From CAYXRK01 sp964467615 (GTDB taxonomy: Bacteria > Hydrogenedentota > Hydrogenedentia > Hydrogenedentales > GCA-2746185), in contig CAYXRK010000023.1 in NCBI GenBank assembly GCA_964467615.1, forward strand, positions 1 through 36,084: a stretch of 36,084 nucleotides of DNA, given 5' to 3'. Below, piece after piece: positions 1 through 8,702 of the stretch. Position 1 is the first letter of the stretch; each line of letters opens with the position of its first letter. The notes under the pieces were generated by a model. The model searched no databases, was not told the DNA's origin, and was given only the letters and a program-made list of their open reading frames with translations. A program made the translations under genes and the position numbers.

Positions 1-933
1 GCCCTGAATCAGCGCTTTCGGCACAGCCGACCCGCCGACGATCAGCTTGCGCAGCTTCGACAGGTCATACGCCTTCGGGTCCTTGTCGAGGAGTTGAAGC
101 AATCCTTGCCAAATCGTCGGCACGCCCGCGGTAATGGTCACCCTCTCCTTGGCGAAATTCTCCAGGAGGCTCGGCGGATCGAGAAACGGCCCCGGAAAAA
201 CCAACTTCGGCCCCGCGATGGCCGCAGCGTAAGGAAGCCCCCACGCATTCGCATGAAACATCGGCACGACCGGCAGCACGCAATCGGCTTCGCGAATATC
301 GAGCACGTCGGGCAAACACGCGGCCATCGAGTGCAGCGTCATCGACCGGTGCGAGTACAGCACGCCCTTGGGCCGTCCCGTCGTGCCCGAGGTGTAACAC
401 GTCGCCGCAGCCTGGTTCTCCTTCAATTCGGGAAACCGGAATTTACCTGCGTCCTCCTGCGCCAGCAGCGTCTCGTAGTCAAACATCCCCTTCGGCGGCG
501 CGGCGCAGTCGGTAATCACGATGATCTGCGTCGCTTTCACCTTGTGTCGAAACTGGTCGAGCAGCGGCAACAACGATTCGTCGACGATGATCGCCATATC
601 ATTCGCGTCGTTGGCGATGTACTCGAGATCGTCCGGGTGTAGCCGCAGGTTGAGCGTGTGCAACACCGCGCCGATAGAAGGAACTGCAAAGTACGCCTCC
701 AGGTGCCGGTAGTGGTTCCAGCACAACGTGCCGACCACCTGCCCGTCCTTGATCCCGAGCCTCTGCAACGCCAGCCCCAGTTGCTTCGCCCGCGCGGCCA
801 TCTGGCCATAGGTGTACCGGTGAAACGACCTGTCCGGCATGCGCGTCACGATTTCCTTCTTCGCGAAAATCTGCTCGGCGCGCCGCAACAACGCGTCCAC
901 CGTAAGCTGAAAATCCATCATCAGGCCTTGCAT
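1..933 (-). CDS. AMP-forming acyl-CoA synthetase (fatty-acid CoA ligase), C-terminal part outside window
   Basis: N-terminal 311 codons of an adenylate-forming enzyme that activates a carboxylic acid, probably a medium- or long-chain fatty acid, with ATP and joins it to CoA. The clearest sign is the AMP-binding P-loop-like motif YTSGTTGRPKG at residues 180-190, followed by SHRSM and later by PMFHANAWG, as in long-chain acyl-CoA ligases. The C-terminal subdomain with the catalytic lysine is off the window edge. I chose the ATG at 931-933 because GGGAGG lies a few bases upstream; in-frame ATGs at 921 and 918 are alternatives. No signal peptide is seen, so it is probably cytoplasmic. The next gene (ending at 1025) is on the same strand but 91 bases away. 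The family is clear; the chain-length preference is not visible. Confidence 0.9.
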   Translation of the reverse strand, partial: MQGLMMDFQLTVDALLRRAEQIFAKKEIVTRMPDRSFHRYTYGQMAARAKQLGLALQRLGIKDGQVVGTLCWNHYRHLEAYFAVPSIGAVLHTLNLRLHPDDLEYIANDANDMAIIVDESLLPLLDQFRHKVKATQIIVITDCAAPPKGMFDYETLLAQEDAGKFRFPELKENQAAATCYTSGTTGRPKGVLYSHRSMTLHSMAACLPDVLDIREADCVLPVVPMFHANAWGLPYAAAIAGPKLVFPGPFLDPPSLLENFAKERVTITAGVPTIWQGLLQLLDKDPKAYDLSKLRKLIVGGSAVPKALIQG

Positions 934-1024
934 CGATTTCCTCCCTGTCGGACCACCGAATGAATGCGAGAGAAGGGTACACACTGACCACGAGACGCAG
1001 CAAGAACGGCGCGGGATTAACCGA

Positions 1025-2035
1025 TCACAGGCCGACGGTGCGGCCAATCGTCCAGAACGCGGCGACGGTCCCGATAACGTAGGCGCTGGCGCGCTCGAGC
1101 GGAATTTGAAACGCGCCCCGGGATTCGCGCGCGAACGCCGCCTTCCGCGTAACGAAGGCAATGATGCATAGGGCGGCCCACACTGTTCCGACGAACGCGA
1201 TCTGACCGATCTCCACGCCGAGGTTGAAGCACAATAGCGCCAATACTCGTTCGGTCTGCGGCAGGCCGATCTCGCGCAGGACAGACGCAAACCCAAGGCC
1301 GTGCAACAGCCCGAACGCCGCGGCGGCGACGATGGGGTAGCGGCGCGTAAACGTCGCGCTAGGGCCGCGCGCAAGTTCCGCCGCGACCAACACGATGCTC
1401 AGCGCGATAGCGGCTTCAATCGGCGCCGACGGAAGCCGGACAAGTCCCAACGCCGAGAGCGCGAGCGTGACGGAATGCGCCACAGTAAACCCGGTTATCG
1501 TGAAAAGGACGCGCCGCCAAGTCCCCGCGAGAAACAATAGGCACGTAACGAACAGGAGGTGGTCAATTCCTCCGACAATGTGGCGGACACCGAGTTCGGT
1601 GTACTCGCTCGCTATGCGCGCGGGCGCTTCCGTGTCAGGCACGACCCACTGCGTCTGTCCCGGCGGAAGCAAGTGGGAGTACACCGCGCCCGACGCAAGC
1701 TCCACGCGCACCAACGTGAAAAGTCCCGGATTCACTATCGGATACTCAATGTTTATAACCGTCCGCGCGAGACCAGACCCGCAGGTGTACGTCGAGCGGA
1801 ACAGAAACAAATCGCGCAAGGCGGCGCGAGTAGTTTCGACGGAAGGCACACAGGTCCCGGACAGCGTGACATGCGGCAAGGCATTCTCGATACCTACATC
1901 CGGCACGCGCCACTCCATGTCGATTTCGCCGCCGGCACGCTCGACAACATGCACGAAGACCGGTCGCGCGTCGTGCGCATGGGCGCACAGGCCGAATGCG
2001 ACGAGAAGTGCAACGCCCGACGCGCGCCGCATCAC
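1025..2035 (-). CDS. HupE/UreJ-family membrane protein with periplasmic N-terminal domain
   Basis: 336-residue protein of the HupE/UreJ type (second subfamily), members of which are proposed metal permeases or accessory proteins. Residues 1-21 look like a signal peptide ending in AHA. Residues 22-150 form a soluble, probably extracytoplasmic part. The rest is a set of hydrophobic helices with the family signature histidines: GIDHLLF at 156-162, GFTVAHS at 182-188 and LLHGLGFAS near 243-251. NLGVEIGQ follows. The start ATG at 2035 overlaps the stop of the PPIase gene by 4 bases (ATGA), so the two are probably translationally coupled. No hydrogenase or urease genes are nearby, so a nickel role should not be assumed. 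In other bacteria I recall this PPIase-HupE pair beside DUF3604 genes, as here, but I cannot verify that. Confidence 0.8.
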   Translation of the reverse strand: MMRRASGVALLVAFGLCAHAHDARPVFVHVVERAGGEIDMEWRVPDVGIENALPHVTLSGTCVPSVETTRAALRDLFLFRSTYTCGSGLARTVINIEYPIVNPGLFTLVRVELASGAVYSHLLPPGQTQWVVPDTEAPARIASEYTELGVRHIVGGIDHLLFVTCLLFLAGTWRRVLFTITGFTVAHSVTLALSALGLVRLPSAPIEAAIALSIVLVAAELARGPSATFTRRYPIVAAAAFGLLHGLGFASVLREIGLPQTERVLALLCFNLGVEIGQIAFVGTVWAALCIIAFVTRKAAFARESRGAFQIPLERASAYVIGTVAAFWTIGRTVGL

Positions 2036-2928
2036 TGCGATTCCTTCGCGGGATACTCGACACGCACTTCGTATTGGCCGATGATCGTACTGACCGCCTC
2101 GTTCAGGAGTTCGCCTCGGTGCTCGGCGGCCGCCGCGTCCTTGACCAAACCGCGCACTTCATCAAGCTGCGGATCGCGGCCCTCGGCGCGCGCAGTCAGC
2201 AGTACCAGATGCACGCCATAGGGCGATTCGAAGGGCCCCTGCCAGGCCGTCGCGCTTGGACGAGATGCGAAGATCGTCTCGGCCATCGCCTGACCGAAAT
2301 GGGTCTCGATGAAATCGCGCGTCCGCTCGACGTAGTTGACAAAAAACGGAAACCGATCTCCGTGGCGCGCGGCATCTTCAAATGGGACCGTGCCGGCATT
2401 CAGTTCCGCGAGATTGGTTTCGGCAAGGTCCCGCGCCTCGTCCCAACCGCGGCGTTCGGCATCGACGAACACGTGCGTAAACGTCACGTGCGGCGCCACG
2501 TAGAAGTCCTCTCGGTGCACGGCGAAATACGCTTCGAGGACCGATTCTGGAATTTCATCCGATGGCCGGGCGAGACTCTCCGTGATGAACTCGACCTTCT
2601 GCACGAGCCGGCGGCGGATGATGTAGTCGTCCGCATCCAGACCCATCGCAAGCGCCTCGCGGTACAACGCCTCCTCGCGTACATAGTCGTCGATGAGAAG
2701 TTGGCGTTCGCTCGGCGTCATCGCGGCCAACGCATCGCGGAAATACGGCCCATCAAACGCGCGTTCGCGGAACTGCATGAACTGGAGCAGCGCGGCCTCG
2801 TCCACAACGATGACGCGTTCGCCCGGAGAAACCATACCATCGCCGCGAAACCACGAAGCGACGCCGAAAATTGCGACGCCGAGGACCAGGAAATGGACGA
2901 GAGGTTCTCGCAGGATGGAACGAAACAT
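2032..2928 (-). CDS. Membrane-anchored parvulin-type peptidyl-prolyl isomerase
   Basis: 298-residue protein with one N-terminal membrane helix (about residues 10-26) and an extracytoplasmic part resembling SurA/PpiC-type folding factors. Residues 40-120 are helical and charged, like the chaperone segment of this group (QLLIDDYVREEALYREA). The C-terminal half contains a degenerate rotamase core; its best-preserved stretch is GPFESPYGVHLVLLTAR near residues 242-258. Family members isomerise X-Pro bonds during folding of exported proteins; here catalytic competence is inferred only. The gene overlaps the downstream HupE-like gene by 4 bases and is separated from the upstream DUF3604 gene by an array of palindromic repeats. 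The partner it folds may be the neighbouring membrane protein. Confidence 0.75.
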   Translation of the reverse strand: MFRSILREPLVHFLVLGVAIFGVASWFRGDGMVSPGERVIVVDEAALLQFMQFRERAFDGPYFRDALAAMTPSERQLLIDDYVREEALYREALAMGLDADDYIIRRRLVQKVEFITESLARPSDEIPESVLEAYFAVHREDFYVAPHVTFTHVFVDAERRGWDEARDLAETNLAELNAGTVPFEDAARHGDRFPFFVNYVERTRDFIETHFGQAMAETIFASRPSATAWQGPFESPYGVHLVLLTARAEGRDPQLDEVRGLVKDAAAAEHRGELLNEAVSTIIGQYEVRVEYPAKESQ

Positions 2929-2952
2929 TGACCGAGTCTAACACCCTGCGCG

Positions 2953-3080
2953 TGTGGGGCAGCCGCCCCCGCTGCCGCGCATGTGGAGAAGCCGCCCTCG
3001 GCTGCCGCGCATGTGGAAACATCCGCCCTCGGCTGCCAACCGCTGTTTGTGTGGAGCAGCCGCCCTCGGCTGCCAACCCA
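2953..3080. repeat. Four tandem copies of a GC-rich palindromic unit
   Basis: Four imperfect copies start with TGTGG at 2953, 2982, 3012 and 3050. Each carries a form of GCAGCCG-CCCT-CGGCTGC, a 7-bp stem with a 4-base loop, and the last copy is a perfect match. Copy 3 has a damaged left arm (ACATCCG). The array fills the gap between the DUF3604 gene (ends 3090) and the PPIase gene (starts 2928). No spacers of CRISPR type are present. It resembles REP/BIME-type intergenic repeats and could also attenuate or terminate transcription. Confidence 0.75.
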
Positions 3081-3089
3081 GCGCCACCC

Positions 3090-4934
3090 TTACGACGGCG
3101 TGTACCAGATAGGCGAGGTATACGCGCGCTCTTGAATGGTCGTGGGCTTTCCGGCGGCGGGTTCGCGTTTCGCGGCGACGGCATCGTACAGCGTGTGGCG
3201 CGGCGTCGGGACCTGCAGCACGCGCGCGTAGTACACCGCGCGGACAGCCGGGTCGAACTCGGGGTCCTTCCACACTGCCGCCAATTGCGCGTCACCGATC
3301 GAGTTCGTGTACAAGGCGGTCTTCAGATCGACCGTGTTTCCGACGGGGTCAACTTTGCTGTCCTTCTCCACGCGGCCGTCGGAAAGCGCGATATCGAAAA
3401 TCTTTTCGTGGGGCCCGCCGTTGCTGTCCACCCAACCTTTCACGATCTGCACCCGATCCAAGTTGGCTTCGACGGGGTCCTTCACGGCATGCACGAGAAA
3501 CATCGGCGCCTTACCCTCCGGCGCGTTGGTCAGGTCGCCGCCCATCGGCACGCCCTTCGCATAGCCGGGCACGGCGATGTCTGGCTCGGCAGCGTCGGCT
3601 GTGTCAAAGTCCCAACCGCCGAAAAACCGCACGCGAATGCGCGGGCCCGTCGTCGCGTACACTTCCTTTCGGCGGAACGCATCGAAGATAGATTCGCGCG
3701 TGTTCTCCTCGGCCCACACCGCCGCGACCCCCGCCGCCCCCATGTCGTTGCCTTTTGCCCCCGCGAGAACGTCCTGGTCCTTGTTCGCGGGAATCGAGTC
3801 AATGCCGAATTTGCCCCAGAAGTTGTTCTCTTCCGAAGTTGACGCGCCGGTGTGCGAATCGGTCGAGCCGATCATCCCGAATTTGTAGGGATTTACGCCC
3901 ACTTGTTGTTCAAGCGCGAGCCCGCGAATGAGCGACGAGCGCAAGTACGCGCCGGCATCGACCTCTTTGTACTCCTCGGTGCGGCCGGCCTGGAGCAGGT
4001 ATCCGTACTTCTCGTAGTCGGCGAATTCGTCCGTGGGCGACAACACCGGATGCGTCTCGGAATCGCCCTTCACCTGCGTCGCCTCGACGACCGGCTCCCA
4101 GCGCATTCGCGTCCGCGCGTACGCCTCCGTGATCGGTATACCGTCGCTGTCGACCACGTCGAACATCTTGCCTTTGCTCAAATTCGCGTTGTGCGGAATC
4201 GCGATGAAGTTTGCGCCCGTTCGGATCGAGGTCGTTTGGAGCCAATTCCAAAGGTCTTCCGGGTCCGAACTTTGCAGCGTCGAGTACGGTTGGAACTGCT
4301 TGCCCACGGTCTGGTCTTCCTTCATAAAGACTACGCGGTGCAAGTTCGCCCCGTCCGGCGCGGAGGTCCATTCCCAGCCGAGAAACGTCGTGAATTTTCC
4401 CGGCGCGTTGTGCCGGTCCGCGGCTTCGGTGGTGTCGGCCCAAACGCTCCGGCTGATTTGGAGAATGCCCTGGATTGCCTCGGGGCCGAACTTACTCGAG
4501 GGCGGTTGTCCGGGCTGGTTGCGCTGATTGGTCGAGGCGACCAACGTCGTGAACGCCTCGAGTTCCTCGCCGCGCGCGGCGGCATCGAGCAGAAATTTGC
4601 CGAAGGGCGTCTCGGCGATCCGTGAATCTCCTTCGAACACCGCACGGATAACGCCGATGGCCTCGGCGTGATCGCTCACGACAAGAAAATCCAGCGGCGT
4701 GCCGATTCGAATCTTCGCCTTGGTATACGGATGCAGGATGAATTCACCCTTGGCGAAGCGGTACGCGTCGTCTGGACTTACCGCGCGGTTTTGCATAAGG
4801 AAGGCATCGGGCGAGTTGTACGTGTGGAGGTGCGTGTCGCCGAAGTAGAGATTTCTTTGCCCTGCTTGGTCCTGTGCAAACACCAAGCCCTGCGCCACCG
4901 CCAACGCGATCGCGAATCGTGCTTTCGTGCCCAT
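3090..4934 (-). CDS. DUF3604 family secreted protein (PHP-like metal-dependent fold)
   Basis: 614 residues, about the normal length for DUF3604. The first 20 residues are a signal peptide ending VFA. Right after it comes NLYFGDTHLHT (residues 28-38), and at 85-91 VVSDHAE; both are the metal-binding motifs that link DUF3604 to PHP phosphoesterases. Other histidine sites are IPHNAN, ATQVKGDSETHP and GSTDSHTG in the middle third. The biochemical role of DUF3604 is not established; a hydrolytic, metal-dependent activity is the usual inference. The ATG at 4934 has GAGGG eight bases upstream. The gene is divergent from the PQQ dehydrogenase and lies upstream of the PPIase and HupE-like genes on the same strand, possibly forming one functional group. 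Confidence 0.88.
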   Translation of the reverse strand: MGTKARFAIALAVAQGLVFAQDQAGQRNLYFGDTHLHTYNSPDAFLMQNRAVSPDDAYRFAKGEFILHPYTKAKIRIGTPLDFLVVSDHAEAIGVIRAVFEGDSRIAETPFGKFLLDAAARGEELEAFTTLVASTNQRNQPGQPPSSKFGPEAIQGILQISRSVWADTTEAADRHNAPGKFTTFLGWEWTSAPDGANLHRVVFMKEDQTVGKQFQPYSTLQSSDPEDLWNWLQTTSIRTGANFIAIPHNANLSKGKMFDVVDSDGIPITEAYARTRMRWEPVVEATQVKGDSETHPVLSPTDEFADYEKYGYLLQAGRTEEYKEVDAGAYLRSSLIRGLALEQQVGVNPYKFGMIGSTDSHTGASTSEENNFWGKFGIDSIPANKDQDVLAGAKGNDMGAAGVAAVWAEENTRESIFDAFRRKEVYATTGPRIRVRFFGGWDFDTADAAEPDIAVPGYAKGVPMGGDLTNAPEGKAPMFLVHAVKDPVEANLDRVQIVKGWVDSNGGPHEKIFDIALSDGRVEKDSKVDPVGNTVDLKTALYTNSIGDAQLAAVWKDPEFDPAVRAVYYARVLQVPTPRHTLYDAVAAKREPAAGKPTTIQERAYTSPIWYTPS

Positions 4935-5011
4935 CGATTTTGCCCTCTTGCTCGGACCCTGAAACGGACGACTACGATAACACAGCCCGGCGAAACCACC
5001 GTTGCCGGATT

Positions 5012-5039
5012 TTGAAACGGGCGGGCCGTGGAGTACGAT
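5012..5039 (+). promoter_or_regulatory. Possible sigma70-type promoter for the PQQ dehydrogenase
   Basis: TTGAAA at 5012-5017 and TACGAT at 5034-5039 are separated by 16 bases, in the divergent gap before the gene at 5063/5069. The -35 matches five of six consensus bases, the -10 four of six. This is motif matching only. Confidence 0.3.
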
Positions 5040-5062
5040 TTGGCGCTTATCGACCAGCGGAG

Positions 5063-7021
5063 ATGATGATGATACGATTTATCGGGATGGGCTGTGTTCT
5101 GTTGTCTGGCGCCGCGTTCGCCGGCGAGGACATGATCGAATGGCGCTACTACGCCGCGGACGCGTTTAGCTCGAAGTATTCGCCCGCGGACCAGATCAAC
5201 GCAGGGAACTTCGACGACCTCGAAATCGCGTGGCGGTGGCGCTCGCCGGATGAGTCACTCGAGAACGCGAAGACCATGGGCCTGTCCGGGTTCAAGACGA
5301 CACCAATCATGGTCGGCGGCGTTCTGTACACCAGCACCTCCGCGAGCCAGGTCGCCGCGATTCGCCCCGACACCGGCGAGACCCTCTGGGTCTACGACCC
5401 GCAAAGCTACAAACGCGGCCGGCCCACGAACACGGGCTATCAGCACCGCGGCGTCGCGTATTGGACCGACGGCAAGGGCGACGAACGCATCATCATCGCG
5501 ACGGGCGGGCGGCAATTGTGCGCCGTCGACGCCAAGACCGGAAAGGCCTGCGAGTCGTTCGGCGCGAATGGCCAAGTTGAACTCGCGGCCGCGCTCGGGC
5601 TGACCGAAGCGCAGCAACGGTTCGTGGGCTACAACGCGCCGCCCGCCATCGTCAAAGACACGATCATTCTGGGCTCGATTATCTTCGACGGCCCTACGCG
5701 CAAAGAAATGCCTCCCGGTCACATCCAGGCTTACGACGTTCGTACAGGCAAGCTGAAATGGATTTTTCACACGATCCCGCAGGCGGGCGAATTCGGCAAC
5801 GACACGTGGAAAGAGGACTCCTGGACCTACACAGGTAACACAAACGTGTGGTCCATGATCAGTGTCGATCCTGAACTGGGTTATGTGTATTTGCCGGTGG
5901 GCACGCCGACCAACGACTACTACGGCGGCCACCGCAAAGGCGACGACCTTTTCGCGGAAAGCCTCCTCTGCCTGAACGCCGAAACCGGCGAACGCGTCTG
6001 GCATTTTCAAGGCGTCCACCACGGATTGTGGGACTGGGATTTCCCCTGCGCGCCGAATCTGCTCGATATCGTAGTCAATGGAAAAAAGATTAAAGCGGTC
6101 GCCCAAGCAAGCAAACAGGCAAATCTCTACGTGTTCGATCGTGTGACCGGAGAACCCATCTGGCCGATCAACGAAGTCCCTGTTCCGCAGACGAATGTCG
6201 CGGGCGAAGAGACTTCGTCGACGCAGCCGGTGCCGACGAAGCCCGCGGCGTTCGACCGGCAAAATCTCTCCGAGGACGACCTGATCGACTTCACGCCGGA
6301 GCTTCGCCAACAAGCGCTCGATATCGTGAAGCAATACCGTTACGGATCGATGTGGACCCCGCCCGCGGTCGTCGGCCAGGACGGTTTGAAGGGCACGCTC
6401 ATGGTGCCAGGTTCCGGGGGCGGCGCGAACTGGAGCGGCGCTGCGGTGGATCCCGAAACCGGCGTGCTCTATGTACCCAGCATGACGTTTCTCATGATTG
6501 CCGGTTTGGCCCAGCCCGATCAGAGCCGCTCGAACTTCACGTACCTGCGCAGCGGGCAATGGGCGGGGCCGACGATTCAAGGCCTGCAAATCGTGAAGCC
6601 GCCCTATGGCCGTATCACGGCGATTGATCTCAATTCAGGCGAGCACCTTTGGCAGGTCACGCATGGGGACGGGCCGCGCAATCATCCGCTGCTGAAGGAC
6701 CTCAACTTGCCGAAACTCGGGACGATCTCGATTGGACGCTTCGTGAACAGCGGCGGGCCGATGCTGACGAAGACGCTCTTCTTCGCGAGCCAAAACGTCG
6801 GCGAACAGCAGTACGAAGTGCATCCGGAGGGCGTAACCGGATACCTCTACGCCTACGAAAAGAACAAGGGAGACTTCGTAGGCCGCTTCCCCCTCGAGAA
6901 CGCGCCCCACGCCGTTCCCATGACCTACGTACACAACGGCCGCCAATACATCGTCCTCGGCTGCGGCGGCGGCGGACAGCCCAGCGAGTTCGTGGCCCTC
7001 GCCCTCCCCAAAAAATCCTAA
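5063..7021 (+). CDS. PQQ-dependent dehydrogenase (quinoprotein, membrane glucose dehydrogenase-like)
   Basis: About 650 residues. A short signal peptide (GCVLLSGAAFAGED) is followed by the typical opening EWRYYAADAFSSKYSPADQI, then an eight-bladed beta-propeller of PQQ repeats seen as recurring A.D..TGE.LW segments (DTGETLWVYDPQ, DVRTGKLKWIF, NAETGERVWHF, DPETGVLYVPS). The HHGLWDWDFPCAPN stretch in mid-protein is characteristic of the glucose-dehydrogenase-like branch. There is no CxxCH, so no fused cytochrome c domain; electrons must go to a separate acceptor. Substrate is unknown, probably a sugar or alcohol, oxidised in the periplasm. Three consecutive ATGs occur at 5063, 5066 and 5069; AGCGGAG ends at 5062, so the third has the best spacing. 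No PQQ biosynthesis genes are in the window. Confidence 0.9.
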   Translation: MMMIRFIGMGCVLLSGAAFAGEDMIEWRYYAADAFSSKYSPADQINAGNFDDLEIAWRWRSPDESLENAKTMGLSGFKTTPIMVGGVLYTSTSASQVAAIRPDTGETLWVYDPQSYKRGRPTNTGYQHRGVAYWTDGKGDERIIIATGGRQLCAVDAKTGKACESFGANGQVELAAALGLTEAQQRFVGYNAPPAIVKDTIILGSIIFDGPTRKEMPPGHIQAYDVRTGKLKWIFHTIPQAGEFGNDTWKEDSWTYTGNTNVWSMISVDPELGYVYLPVGTPTNDYYGGHRKGDDLFAESLLCLNAETGERVWHFQGVHHGLWDWDFPCAPNLLDIVVNGKKIKAVAQASKQANLYVFDRVTGEPIWPINEVPVPQTNVAGEETSSTQPVPTKPAAFDRQNLSEDDLIDFTPELRQQALDIVKQYRYGSMWTPPAVVGQDGLKGTLMVPGSGGGANWSGAAVDPETGVLYVPSMTFLMIAGLAQPDQSRSNFTYLRSGQWAGPTIQGLQIVKPPYGRITAIDLNSGEHLWQVTHGDGPRNHPLLKDLNLPKLGTISIGRFVNSGGPMLTKTLFFASQNVGEQQYEVHPEGVTGYLYAYEKNKGDFVGRFPLENAPHAVPMTYVHNGRQYIVLGCGGGGQPSEFVALALPKKS

Positions 7022-7384
7022 TCCCCTCGTGGCATGGGCTTCCAGCCCATGCACTCGAAGCCCAACCCCCCTCGAAAATATTAAGTTGAGCTAATGTTCT
7101 CAGCCATTTTCTCAAAAAAAGGTCAACAAGCGTGGACATATATATAGAGGGACTTCTCCATCCAACAGACGGATAAATTATTGACAAAAATTCCCAGTAT
7201 CCCGAAATTTCGGTTCCCTTACTCCACGGATTTTATGTAACATATTATAAATAAACAACTTAAGACGATATAGACCTACGGATATGGCACCCTTTAGAGG
7301 CCATCAATCGGAGTTTTCCCGCCCACCAACGGCCTATCGAGGGTAAATAAGGCACTATTGAAGCCTGAAATGGAGTTACTAAAT
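7022..7384. other. AT-rich 363-bp intergenic region with a palindrome and an orphan -35
   Basis: From about 7065 this gap is visibly AT-rich compared with the GC-rich genes on both sides. No credible gene is present. It holds a terminator-like palindrome (7032-7052), a perfect consensus TTGACA at 7181-7186 without a good -10 at normal spacing, a perfect 12-bp palindrome CCGAAATTTCGG at 7202-7213 that could be an operator, and TATTATAAATAA-type tracts near 7245. The AT-rich character runs on into the first codons of the gene that follows. Confidence 0.6.
7032..7052. repeat. Perfect hairpin downstream of the PQQ gene
   Basis: GCATGGGCT at 7032-7040 and AGCCCATGC at 7044-7052 form a perfect 9-bp stem with a 3-base loop, eleven bases after the stop codon. 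There is no T-run, so it is a palindromic repeat or a mRNA 3'-end stabiliser as much as a terminator. Confidence 0.65.
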
Positions 7385-8695
7385 ATGAAAATTATTTATT
7401 TGTCAATAAATTACTTAAGGCTGGCACACCCTTCGTTTCCCACTCATTTCCGCTCTGCGTTGGACCTCAAATCTCGGGACCTTTTCGGCCTGCTCCTGCT
7501 AACCTGTTTCCAAGGCGGCCTCGCGTTCGCGCAATCGTTTCCCGAGTTCAAGCACCACGACATCAACCCGGATGCAGGAACCGGATTGGCCATTACCGTT
7601 GCCGATGTCGATTCCGACGGCGACACCGATATCGTCGGCGTCAGCAGCGACGACGTCGCCTGGTACGAGAACCCTTCGTGGGAGCGCCATCTGATCGCCG
7701 ACACAATCAAGAACTCGAACGTGTGCATCGCGGGAAACGATGTCGACGGCGACGGCACAATCGAGTTCGCCCTCGGAGCGGATTGGCAATTTGCGAACAC
7801 CAACACGGGCGGCGCGCTCTATTTGCTTCGCGCGCAAGGCGACGTGAAACAGCCGTGGCAAGTCATCGAGCTGGTGAGTCAAGAGCCGACGCTCCATCGC
7901 ATCCGATGGGCGGACACCGACGGCGACGGCAAGAAAGAGTTGGTCGTCGCGCCATTGAAGGGAATCGGAACCAAAGAGCCCAACTTTCAGGAACGCGGCG
8001 TGCGGCTCTATTCATTGCGCCCCGGGACGGACCCTTTCAAGACGCCTTGGCGTGAGGATATAATTGATGACTCCCTGCACGTGTTGCACAACGTCTGGCC
8101 GATTTCCACCGGAGCAAACGGCAAGGACGCTGTCCTCGCCGCGTCGTTCGAAGGCATCACGCGTTTCAACTACCACGCGGGCCAATGGAGCAAAACGCTT
8201 CTCGCGGCGGGCAACCCCGCGCCCTTGCCGAACAGCGGCGCGGGAGAGATCAAATCGAGCGCTTCGACGCCCATGATGCTGGCCACCATAGAACCGTGGC
8301 ACGGCAACCAAGCGGTCGTCTACGCCCAACGCGGACCCGGCCAAAACGACTGGGAACGCCACGTCGTCGACGACTCTCTTGCAGGAGGCCACGCGGTCTG
8401 GTGGTCCGATTTCGACGGAGACAACGCCGACGAACTGATGGCGGGGTGGCGCGAAAAATCTCCCGCCTCAGGTAAACCTGGACTGGCCATCTACGATTTC
8501 GCGGAAAAGCCGGACGGCAGCCCCAACGGCGCGCGCTGGGTCAAACACATTGTCGACGACGGAGGAATGGCAACCGAGGACGCGCTCGCCGCGGACATCA
8601 ACGGCGACGGCAAACCGGACATCGTCGCGTTTGGCAGGGCGACGCACAACATCAAGTACTACGAAAACTTGGGAACCGGCGAGACGAAAAAGTAA
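7385..8695 (+). CDS. Secreted VCBS/FG-GAP repeat protein
   Basis: 436 residues from the ATG at 7385, which has GGAG nine bases upstream. Past the export signal the protein is built of FG-GAP/VCBS-type repeats, recognised by calcium-loop-like D.D.DGD..I.... segments: DVDSDGDTDIVG, DVDGDGTIEFA, DTDGDGKKELVV, DFDGDNADELMA and DINGDGKPDIVA. Such repeats form beta-propeller blades in extracellular proteins that bind ligands or surfaces; no enzyme motif is seen. The N-terminus is odd: about 25 AT-rich codons precede DLKSRDLFGLLLLTCFQGG, which would be a normal signal peptide if translation began at the in-frame TTG at 7460. The gene is followed closely by the convergent methyltransferase gene. Confidence 0.8.
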   Translation: MKIIYLSINYLRLAHPSFPTHFRSALDLKSRDLFGLLLLTCFQGGLAFAQSFPEFKHHDINPDAGTGLAITVADVDSDGDTDIVGVSSDDVAWYENPSWERHLIADTIKNSNVCIAGNDVDGDGTIEFALGADWQFANTNTGGALYLLRAQGDVKQPWQVIELVSQEPTLHRIRWADTDGDGKKELVVAPLKGIGTKEPNFQERGVRLYSLRPGTDPFKTPWREDIIDDSLHVLHNVWPISTGANGKDAVLAASFEGITRFNYHAGQWSKTLLAAGNPAPLPNSGAGEIKSSASTPMMLATIEPWHGNQAVVYAQRGPGQNDWERHVVDDSLAGGHAVWWSDFDGDNADELMAGWREKSPASGKPGLAIYDFAEKPDGSPNGARWVKHIVDDGGMATEDALAADINGDGKPDIVAFGRATHNIKYYENLGTGETKK

Positions 8696-8702
8696 ATTCC
8701 CG

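Noticed and set aside
2953..3080. CRISPR array
   Set aside because: The four units abut directly with no unique spacers of equal length, and no cas genes are near.
4874..5062. 63-residue N-terminal extension of the PQQ dehydrogenase
   Set aside because: It would overlap the divergent DUF3604 gene, reads as noise, and a proper signal peptide starts at 5063-5069.
5255..6589. 444-codon minus-strand frame across the PQQ gene
   Set aside because: Arg- and Val-rich shadow caused by high GC; the plus strand has clear PQQ repeats.
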